Shown in pieces: positions 16,440 through 24,607 of a DNA stretch of 64,000 bases (its first letter is position 1; the number at the start of each line of letters is the position of its first letter). The position numbers were made by a program, and so were the translations under genes. This DNA comes from Paenibacillus_T sp033239625. Its GTDB lineage: Bacteria; Bacillota; Bacilli; Paenibacillales; Paenibacillaceae. The notes below the pieces were generated by a model. The model was not told the DNA's origin, did no database searches, and saw nothing but the letters and a program-made list of their open reading frames with translations. Where the stretch lies: positions 248,001 to 312,000 of the forward strand of contig NZ_BTCK01000001.1 in assembly GCF_033239625.1 (NCBI RefSeq). Direction: 5' to 3'.

Positions 16440-17453
16440 ATGCGAATGTATACAGATCCTAAAGGTGAAGCTTACGAGCAGATCATCGATTTGGCGATAC
16501 GGAACTCGGAATGCTTTGTACTAGGGGAGAAAATGCCGGTTAATGTTGTACATCGCCGCCAATACATAAGTGTGTTGGAAGCGTTGGAGCCATACTTGAT
16601 GAAGTCAATCGCAATCCAAGATCATGAAATCATACAAATGGGAAGAACCTGTCGCAGCCATGCTTTTTATACTGCAGGAACCTACTATTGGTATAGATGC
16701 TGTGAAGAAAGCGGGAGACTATTGAAGCAAATGGCAAGCCGTCTGTCGGATTGGACTTATCCCAGCTTGCCGGAAGACTTGTGTTTCTTGAAAGAAGATG
16801 GCGGTGATTACCTTTACTCCGTTGTGCATGAACGTATGTACGGTATGGATTTAACGGAGGAAGAAGCCATCGAATTGATGAATCAAGTAACGGGCGTTTT
16901 TCTGGAATTAAAGGTTCATCGGGACCTTGATCGTCTGCTGGATGATGCAATCAAACATCAGACGGACTGGCTGTATATAAGCGGGCATGGACTGACAGAG
17001 CTGCCTGAACGAATCCGGGAACTCACAGAGTTACGTGATTTAGTCATTTTTGAACAGGATCTGTATCGTCTACCCGGCGCGCTGTTCGAGTTAAGCAATC
17101 TTGAGTGTTTGTCGATCTCGACCGCAGATTTAGAGTGCATACCTTCATCTATAAACAAGTTGAAGAAGCTGAAGGAGCTTCGCATCTATTGCGCGAGCTC
17201 CGATCGGCCCGGGTTTCGGCCCAAACCAAAGGAAGAGATCAGCCTGAACCGCATCCCGCCAGAGATTGGAGAGCTGGAACGGTTGGAGCAGCTAACGATT
17301 CTATATTCCTCGATCCATGAGCTGCCACTCGAGCTGCAGAGACTGAAGAACCTTCGTGTTCTAGACCTGGGAGAATGCATGATCAATAGGAAGCCGAAAT
17401 TCCTGTACGATATGAAGCAGCTGCAATACGTGAATGTGTCGCAGGATATGTAA
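16440..17453 (+). CDS. Leucine-rich repeat protein
   Basis: A 337-residue protein without signal peptide. The N-terminal two thirds show no motif I recognise; it includes several Cys/Trp-rich helices (GTYYWYRCCEESGRLLKQM). From about residue 180 onward, four to five bacterial-type LRRs can be read: GHGLTELPERIRELTELRDL, LYRLPGALFELSNLECLSI, LECIPSSINKLKKLKELRI, LNRIPPEIGELERLEQLTI, IHELPLELQRLKNLRVLDL. Probably a protein-protein interaction module. GGAG at 16427-16430 supports the ATG at 16440; an earlier ATG at 16419 lacks an SD and abuts the upstream terminator, so promoter placement is unclear. Confidence 0.8.
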   Translation: MRMYTDPKGEAYEQIIDLAIRNSECFVLGEKMPVNVVHRRQYISVLEALEPYLMKSIAIQDHEIIQMGRTCRSHAFYTAGTYYWYRCCEESGRLLKQMASRLSDWTYPSLPEDLCFLKEDGGDYLYSVVHERMYGMDLTEEEAIELMNQVTGVFLELKVHRDLDRLLDDAIKHQTDWLYISGHGLTELPERIRELTELRDLVIFEQDLYRLPGALFELSNLECLSISTADLECIPSSINKLKKLKELRIYCASSDRPGFRPKPKEEISLNRIPPEIGELERLEQLTILYSSIHELPLELQRLKNLRVLDLGECMINRKPKFLYDMKQLQYVNVSQDM

Positions 17454-17638
17454 CGAACGCAACAAGAGCGGGCAGAGAGTGATACAATTTCACCAGTTGA
17501 TTAATACTTCACCCTGCAGCAGAACTAAACAGCCCGATAATGAGTTGGATGTTTCATCATGCACAACTGTGCAACTCTATCGACTCCTCTTGCGTTTAAT
17601 GAACAGGAACGAAATGCTAACGGATGAGGTGGACGATT

Positions 17639-19063
17639 ATGTACCGGAAGGGACTGCAACTTACTATTCTACTCACCGCATTGTGTATGACGGCGGCCTG
17701 CGATAAAGGTACGACGGTTCCAAGCCAAGATTCTGGAACAGTAGGACATACACAAACTGCACCTTCACCCAGCATCGAGCAGAGCAATACGGAAGGAGAA
17801 GGCGATGTCGAGCCAACAAAGGAACCAGCCACACCATCTGATAATAAGTTAGCGGCTCTAGGATTTGATACGATCTCGAAGCTTGAGTTGAATGGCTATT
17901 CTTGCATTGGTTTCGTTGCGCTTAATGCGAACGAAGTGATTGCAGCGATTAGCAGCAATGGTGAAGATGACACGAAGATTGTTCGCATCGACTTGAATAG
18001 CGGCCGTACATCGGTCATACAAGAAAGCAGCGATGACGATCAGATCATTGGTTATACTATAGCGCTGTCGGATAATGGCATCGTGCAATGGCGTACGTAT
18101 AGTCAGAAGGAGACAGTTCTTCATACGTATCAGTTGGATGAGAATCAGAAAGTGATTCGAATTGACGATACCAAGGAAAGTCCCGATGGCAGATGGGTGG
18201 CAGATCCAACCTATAATAATCCCAATCTAGGCATCTCGGGTACGGACCAATCAACTGGTGAACGGAAGCAGTGGACAACGGGACCGAAGGATGATCAGCC
18301 ATTATGGCTGCCCGATTCATCTGGCTTCCTATTCCTGCACGATACGGGAGACAATTTGGGCGATGGTGCTGGACCGAAGTACCAACTTGCTCGATTCGAT
18401 ATACGTTCGAACAAAATGACCGTGCTTTCGTTTGAGTCCGGTTACTGGGGGACAATCGAGTGGCTGGAGCCAGGCGTCTCCGTGCTTGCTCACAATGGAT
18501 TTGATGATGTCGTCGGTTTGAAAATCGTCAATTTGAATACGAATAAGGAATACCAAGTCGTCGATTCATCGAATTTCGATTACCTGTCCAGCACGATTAA
18601 TCCGATCAACCATCACTTACTCGTCAGTGACCAGGGGGCGTTCAAAGCATATGGCTCGAACGGCGAGCTCTCATCCGACACATCTTGGCCGACCGGATTT
18701 GATGAATTCACGAATAAATACAATTCCATAGCGGGTCAATCCGAGGGGCAGGCAGCAGAGATCTATTATGCTGGTGGAGAGCAGGGAGGGACGTTCGGAC
18801 CTTCTCACCCGAGCATTTCACCGGATGGCAAACAATTGGCGTACCTTCTTGGTGCCATAGGAGAAAGTACAGGCGATAAGGTGGAGGGCACTCGAATCGC
18901 ACTCGCGAACAGTGATGGAAACGGGACGAAGCTCGTCACGCAGAACTATGCACGTATCTCTAACTTGCAGTGGTCACCTGACGGAACCGCGATAATCGCT
19001 TTGTTCACGCTAGATCAAGATCGGAAACAGTATTATATGGGTACGATCCAAGCTGCTCCCTAG
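17639..19063 (+). CDS. Lipoprotein with TolB/WD40-like propeller repeats
   Basis: A 474-residue exported lipoprotein. The signal peptide MYRKGLQLTILLTALCMTAAC ends in a lipobox with the lipid-modified Cys near residue 21, followed by a Thr/Ser/Pro/Glu-rich linker to about residue 65. The rest resembles a beta-propeller: repeated SPDG-type turns (DTKESPDGRWVAD, HPSISPDGKQLAYLLG, NLQWSPDGTAIIALF) characteristic of TolB/PD40 repeats. Function unknown; probably on the outer face of the membrane. The start at 17639 has GAGGTGG six bases upstream. Confidence 0.85.
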   Translation: MYRKGLQLTILLTALCMTAACDKGTTVPSQDSGTVGHTQTAPSPSIEQSNTEGEGDVEPTKEPATPSDNKLAALGFDTISKLELNGYSCIGFVALNANEVIAAISSNGEDDTKIVRIDLNSGRTSVIQESSDDDQIIGYTIALSDNGIVQWRTYSQKETVLHTYQLDENQKVIRIDDTKESPDGRWVADPTYNNPNLGISGTDQSTGERKQWTTGPKDDQPLWLPDSSGFLFLHDTGDNLGDGAGPKYQLARFDIRSNKMTVLSFESGYWGTIEWLEPGVSVLAHNGFDDVVGLKIVNLNTNKEYQVVDSSNFDYLSSTINPINHHLLVSDQGAFKAYGSNGELSSDTSWPTGFDEFTNKYNSIAGQSEGQAAEIYYAGGEQGGTFGPSHPSISPDGKQLAYLLGAIGESTGDKVEGTRIALANSDGNGTKLVTQNYARISNLQWSPDGTAIIALFTLDQDRKQYYMGTIQAAP

Positions 19064-19075
19064 TCATGTAAAATG

Positions 19076-19124
19076 AAAAACCGCCGTTTAGCTGAGCCTA
19101 TTAGCCCAGCTGGACGGCGGTTTT
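19076..19124. terminator. Bidirectional terminator
   Basis: Outer stem ccgccgt / acggcgg with a second inner stem agctg / cagct, flanked by aaaaa on the left and tttt on the right, so it can end both the lipoprotein transcript (plus) and the acyl-CoA synthetase transcript (minus). Confidence 0.9.
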
Positions 19125-19143
19125 CTTTTTGTACAATTAGATC

Positions 19144-20730
19144 CTATTCGCCTTGGCTGTAATTGCGCGTTTCACGCTCGCGCAGCTCAATGCGGCGGAT
19201 TTTACCCGAATTCGTCTTCGGCAGATCGCTGATGAATTCGATTCGGCGTGGATATTTGTATGGCGCAGTCCACGACTTCACATGATCCTGCAGTTCCTTC
19301 ATAAGAGCAGGGGAGGCCGCCGTTTGGTCCTTCAGCACGATGAACGCCTTGACGACGTGACCGCGTATCTCGTCCGGACTTGCGACAGCAGCGCATTCCT
19401 TCACAGCCGGATGGCGCAGCAGCGCTTCCTCGACTTCGAAAGGACCAATCGTATAACCAGAGCTGATAATAATATCGTCGCCGCGGCCTTCGAACCAGAA
19501 GTAGCCGTCCTCATCACGCTTCGCTCGGTCACCTGTAATAAAGTACGAGCCGACCATATTATTCGCTTTGCGCTGCGGATCACGATAATACGTATGGAAG
19601 AGGGCCGGCATCGCGCCATGTACCGCAATGCTGCCGACTTCTCCCGCGGGCAGCGGGCGTCCTTCTTCATCGATGATCTCTACGAGCCCAGGAGCGATGG
19701 ATTTCCCCATGGCGCCCAGCTTGACCGGTTCATCCTTGAGATTGCCGATCAGCAGCGTGCTCTCGGTCTGTCCGTAGCCGTCACGGATGATGAAACCGAA
19801 CAGCTCCTGGAATTTATGAATAACCGCTTGATTGAGCGGTTCGCCTGCCGAGACCGAGCTGCGAAGCGAGGATAGATCATAATCGCCCAGCGTATCGAGC
19901 TTGGCCATGATGCGATATTCAGTAGGGGTACAGCACATAACACCGATTCGGTGCGTCTGAATCATCTCAAGATAACGCTCGGCACTGAACGTACCTTGGT
20001 AGATGAAGCCAGTCGCCCCGCTGCCAAGGACCGATAGGAATGGCGTCCAGATCCACTTCTGCCAGCCCGGCGCTGCGGTTCCCCATACGAGATCCGTTTC
20101 GCGGATATCGAGCCAAGCCGATGTAATGCGAAGATGCGCATACCCCCAGCCATGGCTGTGAACGACTGCCTTCGGATTGCCGGTCGTTCCAGAAGTGTAG
20201 GCGAGAATCGCCATATCGTCGCGGAGTGTCGGAACGGCTTCCCTTTCCTCTTGTTGACCGTCCATCAGTTCCTGCATAGCGAGCCAGCCGGCAGTCGATC
20301 GACCGCTTGCATCAATGCGATAGCGGAGAGCGGGGAGTTCTTCTGTAATGCTGTCGACCTCACGCGTTCCATCTGCCCATGCAATGACCGCGCGCGCCTC
20401 CGAATGATTCAACCGGAAGGACAGATCCTTCGCGCGAAGCATCTCGGACGAAGGAATAATAACGAGCCCGAGCTTGAGACAAGCGATATAGATGACATAA
20501 GCTTCGACTTGTCTTGGCACCATGACGAGCACGCGGTCGCCTTTCGCAAGACCAAGGCGGTCGAGGCCGCCAGCGAGCTTATTCACCTGCTTCATGAGCT
20601 CGGCGTATGTAATCGTTCCATTGCTTTCATGGTCGTCCGTCCATCGAAGCGCGATTTTGTCCGACTTATGGCGGTCGATCTCGGAACTCATATTGTATTG
20701 TTCAGGTGCAACCCATTGTTGAAAATTCAA
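19144..20730 (-). CDS. mbcS: AMP-forming acyl-CoA synthetase, MbcS/YtcI-like
   Basis: A 528-residue ANL-superfamily ligase that activates an acid (acetate to short or branched chain) to its CoA thioester through an acyl-adenylate. Motifs: phosphate-binding YTSGTTGNPKAVVHSHG near 178-194, the adenylate-binding YGQTES near 310, FITGDRAKRDEDGYFWFEGR near 400, and the acetylatable catalytic Lys in PKTNSGKIRR near 515. Family resemblance is closest to MbcS, used to make branched-chain fatty acid primers, though acetyl- or propionyl-CoA synthetase activity is possible. Translation starts at TTG (20730) after AAAGGAG; the next ATG is 13 codons in. Confidence 0.82.
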   Translation of the reverse strand: MNFQQWVAPEQYNMSSEIDRHKSDKIALRWTDDHESNGTITYAELMKQVNKLAGGLDRLGLAKGDRVLVMVPRQVEAYVIYIACLKLGLVIIPSSEMLRAKDLSFRLNHSEARAVIAWADGTREVDSITEELPALRYRIDASGRSTAGWLAMQELMDGQQEEREAVPTLRDDMAILAYTSGTTGNPKAVVHSHGWGYAHLRITSAWLDIRETDLVWGTAAPGWQKWIWTPFLSVLGSGATGFIYQGTFSAERYLEMIQTHRIGVMCCTPTEYRIMAKLDTLGDYDLSSLRSSVSAGEPLNQAVIHKFQELFGFIIRDGYGQTESTLLIGNLKDEPVKLGAMGKSIAPGLVEIIDEEGRPLPAGEVGSIAVHGAMPALFHTYYRDPQRKANNMVGSYFITGDRAKRDEDGYFWFEGRGDDIIISSGYTIGPFEVEEALLRHPAVKECAAVASPDEIRGHVVKAFIVLKDQTAASPALMKELQDHVKSWTAPYKYPRRIEFISDLPKTNSGKIRRIELRERETRNYSQGE

Positions 20731-20793
20731 ACGATTCTTCTCCTTTAACGATGCGATAATGTCCTGATGCAGTAGCGTCAGTATACCATATTT

Positions 20794-20826
20794 CGAACGT
20801 TAACGTTCGGTATAGAAGCGTTTTCA
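20794..20826 (-). promoter_or_regulatory. 16-bp palindromic operator and cre-like box upstream of mbcS
   Basis: Perfect palindrome cgaacgttaacgttcg (20794-20809), of the size and symmetry of a TetR-family operator, adjoins TAGAAGCGTTTTCA (20813-20826), which matches the cre consensus at 12 of 14 positions. On the minus strand a -10-like TATACT lies at about 20781-20786, so the palindrome covers the spacer and -35 region. Both a fatty-acid-type repressor and CcpA control are plausible. Confidence 0.6.
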
Positions 20827-20838
20827 TCAAGTGTTTCG

Positions 20839-21423
20839 TCAAAACTCGACACCGCGAACTTTGGCAAACACCATCGTATCCCTTAGTTGACCATCCATCG
20901 CAGTTGTTTCATTGCGCAGGATTCCCTCGAGTGTGAACCCAGCCCGTCTTGCGACCGCAGCGCTTCGTGCATTATTCCGATCACAGCGGATTTCGATCCG
21001 GTTGGCGGCTAGTTCTTCAATAGCGAAATGCGTAATCGCATGCACAGCCTCTGTCATATAGCCTTGATTCGTATAAGCCGAATGAAGCCAATAACCGATC
21101 TCGAATTTTCGCGCATTCCAGTCGATTCGATGCAACCCGCTGCTCCCGATCAGCTTGCCTGTCTCTTGATGGAAGACGAGGAGCATCAGATCCGAACGAT
21201 CCAAGTATCTCAGACGTGCTTCTCGAATGACAATCTCTGACTCCTCCAACGTAGGGATGCGCTGGGCAAAAGGAAGCCACAGCCGAAGCTCCTCGATACT
21301 CTCAATTACCGCTTCATTCAAAGCCGTTCCGTCACCCCACTGCGGGGCGCGAATAACTAATCGATTGCTCTCGAATTGCTCAGGAATCGTCATTAAGATC
21401 GGGGAAGCTTGCTGGTCAGACAT
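20839..21423 (-). CDS. GNAT N-acetyltransferase (RimJ/RimL-like)
   Basis: A 194-residue acetyltransferase using acetyl-CoA. The N-terminal ESNRLVIRAPQWGDGTALNEAV, the central IGYWLHSAYTNQGYMTEAVHAITHFA with the Q/RxxGxG/A-type acetyl-CoA loop, and the C-terminal NNARSAAVARRAGFTLEGILRNE are typical of RimJ/RimL-like enzymes. The target amine may be a ribosomal protein N-terminus or a small molecule. The ATG at 21423 has GGAAGGTG upstream; a longer in-frame start at 21483 begins in the regulatory inverted repeat and is unlikely. Confidence 0.85.
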   Translation of the reverse strand: MSDQQASPILMTIPEQFESNRLVIRAPQWGDGTALNEAVIESIEELRLWLPFAQRIPTLEESEIVIREARLRYLDRSDLMLLVFHQETGKLIGSSGLHRIDWNARKFEIGYWLHSAYTNQGYMTEAVHAITHFAIEELAANRIEIRCDRNNARSAAVARRAGFTLEGILRNETTAMDGQLRDTMVFAKVRGVEF

Positions 21424-21488
21424 AGGCTCACCTTCCGTCAAATATTTCCAACAACAATAACACGGGTGCGATATCGCTGACAATCTAT

Positions 21489-21554
21489 TTTAACAACAGA
21501 TATTAAGGTTATTGTTAAATTATGGTTTACGGTAGGGCGTGTGTACGATATATT
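21489..21554 (+). promoter_or_regulatory. Inverted repeat and promoter in the GNAT/EamA divergent region
   Basis: An inverted repeat tttaacaa / ttgttaaa (21489-21496, 21512-21519) with a 15-base spacer lies between the divergent starts. For the EamA gene a -35-like TTTACG (21526-21531), 17-base spacer and -10 TATATT (21549-21554) can be read. Confidence 0.55.
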
Positions 21555-21606
21555 GAATGGAACTGGAAAGAAGAAGGTCGTTATGGAACGATAGGGGGAC
21601 CAGCCT

Positions 21607-22461
21607 ATGTATGGTATTGCAATTTTGCTTGTTCTGCTCTCCGGACTGCTTCATTCGATCTGGAATCTATATGCAAAGCGCAGTTTGAACAAGGTCTCCT
21701 TCCTGTGGCTGACACAAATAATCTCGGTACTCATCTTTACGCCTCTTACGATATTAGAGTGGGATACGAGCCGAATGACGGGAACGGGAGGACTCTTGCT
21801 CCTTCTGTCGATGCTGCTTCATGGCATCTATGTCCTGCTGCTTGCACGCACTTATTCCATAGGCGATTTCTCGCAAGTGTATCCCATAATGAGAGGCACA
21901 AGCCCGCTCATCGTGCCGATTCTCGGAACAGCCTTGCTAGGTGAACACTTGACTGCATTAGGGTGGTTCGGCGTCATCCTCATCTTATTCGGCATTAGCA
22001 TAACAAGCAATTTGCGCTTGCTGAGGAAGAACACCGCGAATGCATCATACAAGGCTCCATTGTTGGCGCTGGCGGTTGGACTGTGTATTGCGAGTTATAT
22101 TATCGTTGATAAAATGACATTGGATTATATGCCCGCCGTAATGTTGAATCAGGCTACGAATGTAGGAAATGCATTGCTGCTCGGATATGCGGCCTATCGC
22201 TCGCATGCGGTGAAATCGGAGCTTCGGATCAACTGGAAAACGATCCTGCTTGGCGGGATCATCGCACCTGGCGGCTATATGCTGTTCCTGTATGCTCTGT
22301 CGCTTGCTCCAGTCGCACAACTCGCGCCGATGCGGGAGATCGGAACGGTGTTCGGAACATTGATGGGGATTATGCTGCTCCGCGAACCGCAGGGGAAGCG
22401 GAGAATCGGTACGTCTATCCTAATAACAGCTGGGGTTATAGTGCTTGCGACGAACGGTTGA
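21607..22461 (+). CDS. EamA/DMT-superfamily transporter
   Basis: A 284-residue membrane protein with ten hydrophobic helices in two EamA repeats (GLLHSIWNLYAKRSLNK in the first half; GGIIAPGGYMLFLYALSLAPVAQLAPMREIGTVFGTLMG at the end of the second). Members export metabolites such as amino acids or sugars; substrate not readable. The ATG at 21607 has AGGGGGA upstream. It is divergent from the GNAT gene, with which it may share regulation; transporter plus acetyltransferase pairs sometimes detoxify the same compound (inference). Confidence 0.87.
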   Translation: MYGIAILLVLLSGLLHSIWNLYAKRSLNKVSFLWLTQIISVLIFTPLTILEWDTSRMTGTGGLLLLLSMLLHGIYVLLLARTYSIGDFSQVYPIMRGTSPLIVPILGTALLGEHLTALGWFGVILILFGISITSNLRLLRKNTANASYKAPLLALAVGLCIASYIIVDKMTLDYMPAVMLNQATNVGNALLLGYAAYRSHAVKSELRINWKTILLGGIIAPGGYMLFLYALSLAPVAQLAPMREIGTVFGTLMGIMLLREPQGKRRIGTSILITAGVIVLATNG

Positions 22462-22470
22462 AGCTTAGCA

Positions 22471-22532
22471 ACAAGATAAAACAGCTCTACGACGTTCCCA
22501 GGCAGCACGCCAACGAACGTCATAGAGCTGTT
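22471..22532 (-). terminator. Long hairpin terminator between convergent genes
   Basis: An 18-bp stem (aacagctctacgacgttc / gaacgtcatagagctgtt, one mismatch or wobble) with a 17-base loop; on the minus strand it is followed by a T-rich stretch. It probably ends the ABC exporter operon and may also stop the EamA transcript. Confidence 0.8.
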
Positions 22533-22540
22533 GTCATAGG

Positions 22541-23593
22541 TTAACCTTTCGACCGAACCTCTTGCCGCATGAACAGCAGATACGAGATGCCGAAGCAGAT
22601 CATCGTAGCTGCGATAAGCCCGACGAGCTGCGGCCAAGAGAGCAGGATGCTCTGCATGAGCGAGAGCGGGCTTGAGATCGCGCCGATTACTTGCGCTGTC
22701 GTCAGCGGTCCGAGCGACCGGACACCTGGCGTCAGCAGCGTACTGGTTGCCTCCGAGAAAAGATAGGCAGGAGACAGCCGATTGAGCAGCAGCATCCGGT
22801 TGGCATGTTGCAGCAGGATCGATAGAGCCGATGAATCCGCTGGTTCAGTTGCTTTATCTATAATCCCTACCAGCATGCTGTAGAAGATCGTAAAGAACAG
22901 CCAGAGCGCAATGCCTGACAAGGCAGAAGTTGCCGCCTGTCGGAACCGGATCGAGAACAAGATGGCCAGATTAAGCCAGAAGCCCACATAGACCACAGCC
23001 ACGAACAAGAATAAGATGACCCGCATCACTTCCTCAGGCGTCGGCGGATAGCCGATCGTGAATAACCCTAGTCCCATGACGAGAAAACCAAGCGAGTAGA
23101 GGACGACTGCGACGAGCAGAAGCGACGCCGTAAATTTCGCGAGGATGAAATCATCGCGATAGATCGGCTGCGAGAGCAGTCGGCTCAGCGTTCCCTTATT
23201 CCGCTCCGTGTTGACCGCATCGAATCCGAGCGCAATGCCGACTAGCGGGCCAAGGAAAGAGACGAATGTAACGAACGTCGGCAGTGTCCCATCCGATACG
23301 GTGAACATCTGCAGAAACAGGAAGTTGTTATCGGCTTGTTCGGATTTGACCCCGTCCCGGAGCGCAGTCACTGCGGTATAGATTGAACCGATACATGCAA
23401 GAGCGATGATGGCAATTAGAATAATAAAACGCCAGCTGCGCATGTGGTCGCCGAATTCCTTCTGCACCATCACCCAGAACGGCGAAGTCGTTCGGACGGT
23501 CGTCCTCTCTAATCTAGCTTCCTTCTGCAACGGCTGTTGTCCGTCCGAGAATATTCGCCTTAGAAAGCTAGGACTTGCTGCGGTTTCGCTCAC
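22541..23593 (-). CDS. ABC-2 type exporter permease
   Basis: A 350-residue membrane protein with six hydrophobic segments and a large extracytoplasmic loop after the first (near residues 70-105), typical of ABC-2 permeases; the motif GFDAVNTERNKGTLSRLLSQPIYRDDFILAK near 120-150 is the conserved cytoplasmic coupling region. The start is taken as GTG at 23593, eight bases after AAGGGGG; an upstream GTG at 23602 abuts that SD. It overlaps the end of the ATPase gene by about 26 bases, indicating translational coupling. Third gene of the NEW3-ATPase-permease operon. Confidence 0.88.
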   Translation of the reverse strand: MSETAASPSFLRRIFSDGQQPLQKEARLERTTVRTTSPFWVMVQKEFGDHMRSWRFIILIAIIALACIGSIYTAVTALRDGVKSEQADNNFLFLQMFTVSDGTLPTFVTFVSFLGPLVGIALGFDAVNTERNKGTLSRLLSQPIYRDDFILAKFTASLLLVAVVLYSLGFLVMGLGLFTIGYPPTPEEVMRVILFLFVAVVYVGFWLNLAILFSIRFRQAATSALSGIALWLFFTIFYSMLVGIIDKATEPADSSALSILLQHANRMLLLNRLSPAYLFSEATSTLLTPGVRSLGPLTTAQVIGAISSPLSLMQSILLSWPQLVGLIAATMICFGISYLLFMRQEVRSKG

Positions 23594-24605
23594 CTCGTTC
23601 ACCCCCTTCGAAATAGCGGTGATAAATATCGTCTAGCCCGTATTGCTTGCGGCTTATTGTCTTGAGCCGGGCTCCGGATTGAATAATCGCTAGCGCCACT
23701 TCGGATGACAGGTCTCGGCTGCAGACCAGCGTGGCAGGTGCTGTCGCAGGACCGCCGCTGTCCAGATCAGCAACCTGTGGCCCTCGATAGGTGATCACAC
23801 CGCCGTGGTCCGTTAGTTTACGAATCAGTTCCTCGTTCCAGCCTTCTGCTTCCAGCTCCACCGTGACTGTTCCCTCATCATCCAGCTGGTTCGCCAATGA
23901 TTCGATATCCCCGCATGCAATTAACTCACCGCGCACGAACAGTCCGACTCGATCGCAGATTTGCTGTACCTGATGAAGATGATGAGACGAAAGGAGCACG
24001 GTAATCTTCTGTTGACGGCTCAGATCCGAAATCAGCTTAAGCAGCTCTCGCACGCCTTCAGGGTCAATCCCGAGTGTCGGCTCATCGAGTATGACAACCT
24101 CTGGCCGCTTGATCAGCACGTCTGCGATGCCAAGACGCTGCCGCATGCCTCGGGAGAAAGCGCCAACCTTCTTGTTGATCGCGTCTCGCAGGCCGACGAG
24201 ATCAAGCAGCTCTTGTGCACGCGACCATCCCTCAGCATTCGAAATTCGATTCAATCGGGCGGTCAGCATCAAGTTGTCGATCGCTGTACGATCTTCATAG
24301 AAGCCAATGTCATCGGGCATGTAACCGACCCGCCGTTTGACTTGCAGAGCCTGACGCATAGGATCCAGTCCGCAAATTCGCGCGCTGCCGCTTGTCGGTT
24401 CCGTTAGTCCAAGCATCATCAGTATGGTCGTCGTCTTGCCGGCGCCGTTCGGACCTAGCAGACCGAACACTTCGCCTCTGCCTATCGTGAGATTTAATCC
24501 GTTAACGGCGACCTGGGAGTCGTAATGTTTCGTCAACCGCTTCAGCTCAATAATCGGCTCAGGCTGTTTGGTCACTGGCACCGCCTCTTGGATAGCTGTC
24601 TCCAC
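23568..24605 (-). CDS. ABC transporter ATP-binding protein
   Basis: A 345-residue ATPase. The Walker A GPNGAGKTT near residue 55, the signature FSRGMRQRLGIADVL near 150 (an SGGQ variant), the Walker B VVILDEPTLGIDPEG near 175 and the H-loop SSHHLHQV near 208 are all intact. A C-terminal extension of about 100 residues is typical of exporters of the CcmA/YhaQ type. It starts with GTG at 24605, two bases after the stop of the NEW3 protein gene, with GGAGG upstream. Energises the ABC-2 permease encoded next. Confidence 0.9.
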   Translation of the reverse strand: METAIQEAVPVTKQPEPIIELKRLTKHYDSQVAVNGLNLTIGRGEVFGLLGPNGAGKTTTILMMLGLTEPTSGSARICGLDPMRQALQVKRRVGYMPDDIGFYEDRTAIDNLMLTARLNRISNAEGWSRAQELLDLVGLRDAINKKVGAFSRGMRQRLGIADVLIKRPEVVILDEPTLGIDPEGVRELLKLISDLSRQQKITVLLSSHHLHQVQQICDRVGLFVRGELIACGDIESLANQLDDEGTVTVELEAEGWNEELIRKLTDHGGVITYRGPQVADLDSGGPATAPATLVCSRDLSSEVALAIIQSGARLKTISRKQYGLDDIYHRYFEGGERGERNRSKS

Positions 24606-24607
24606 GA

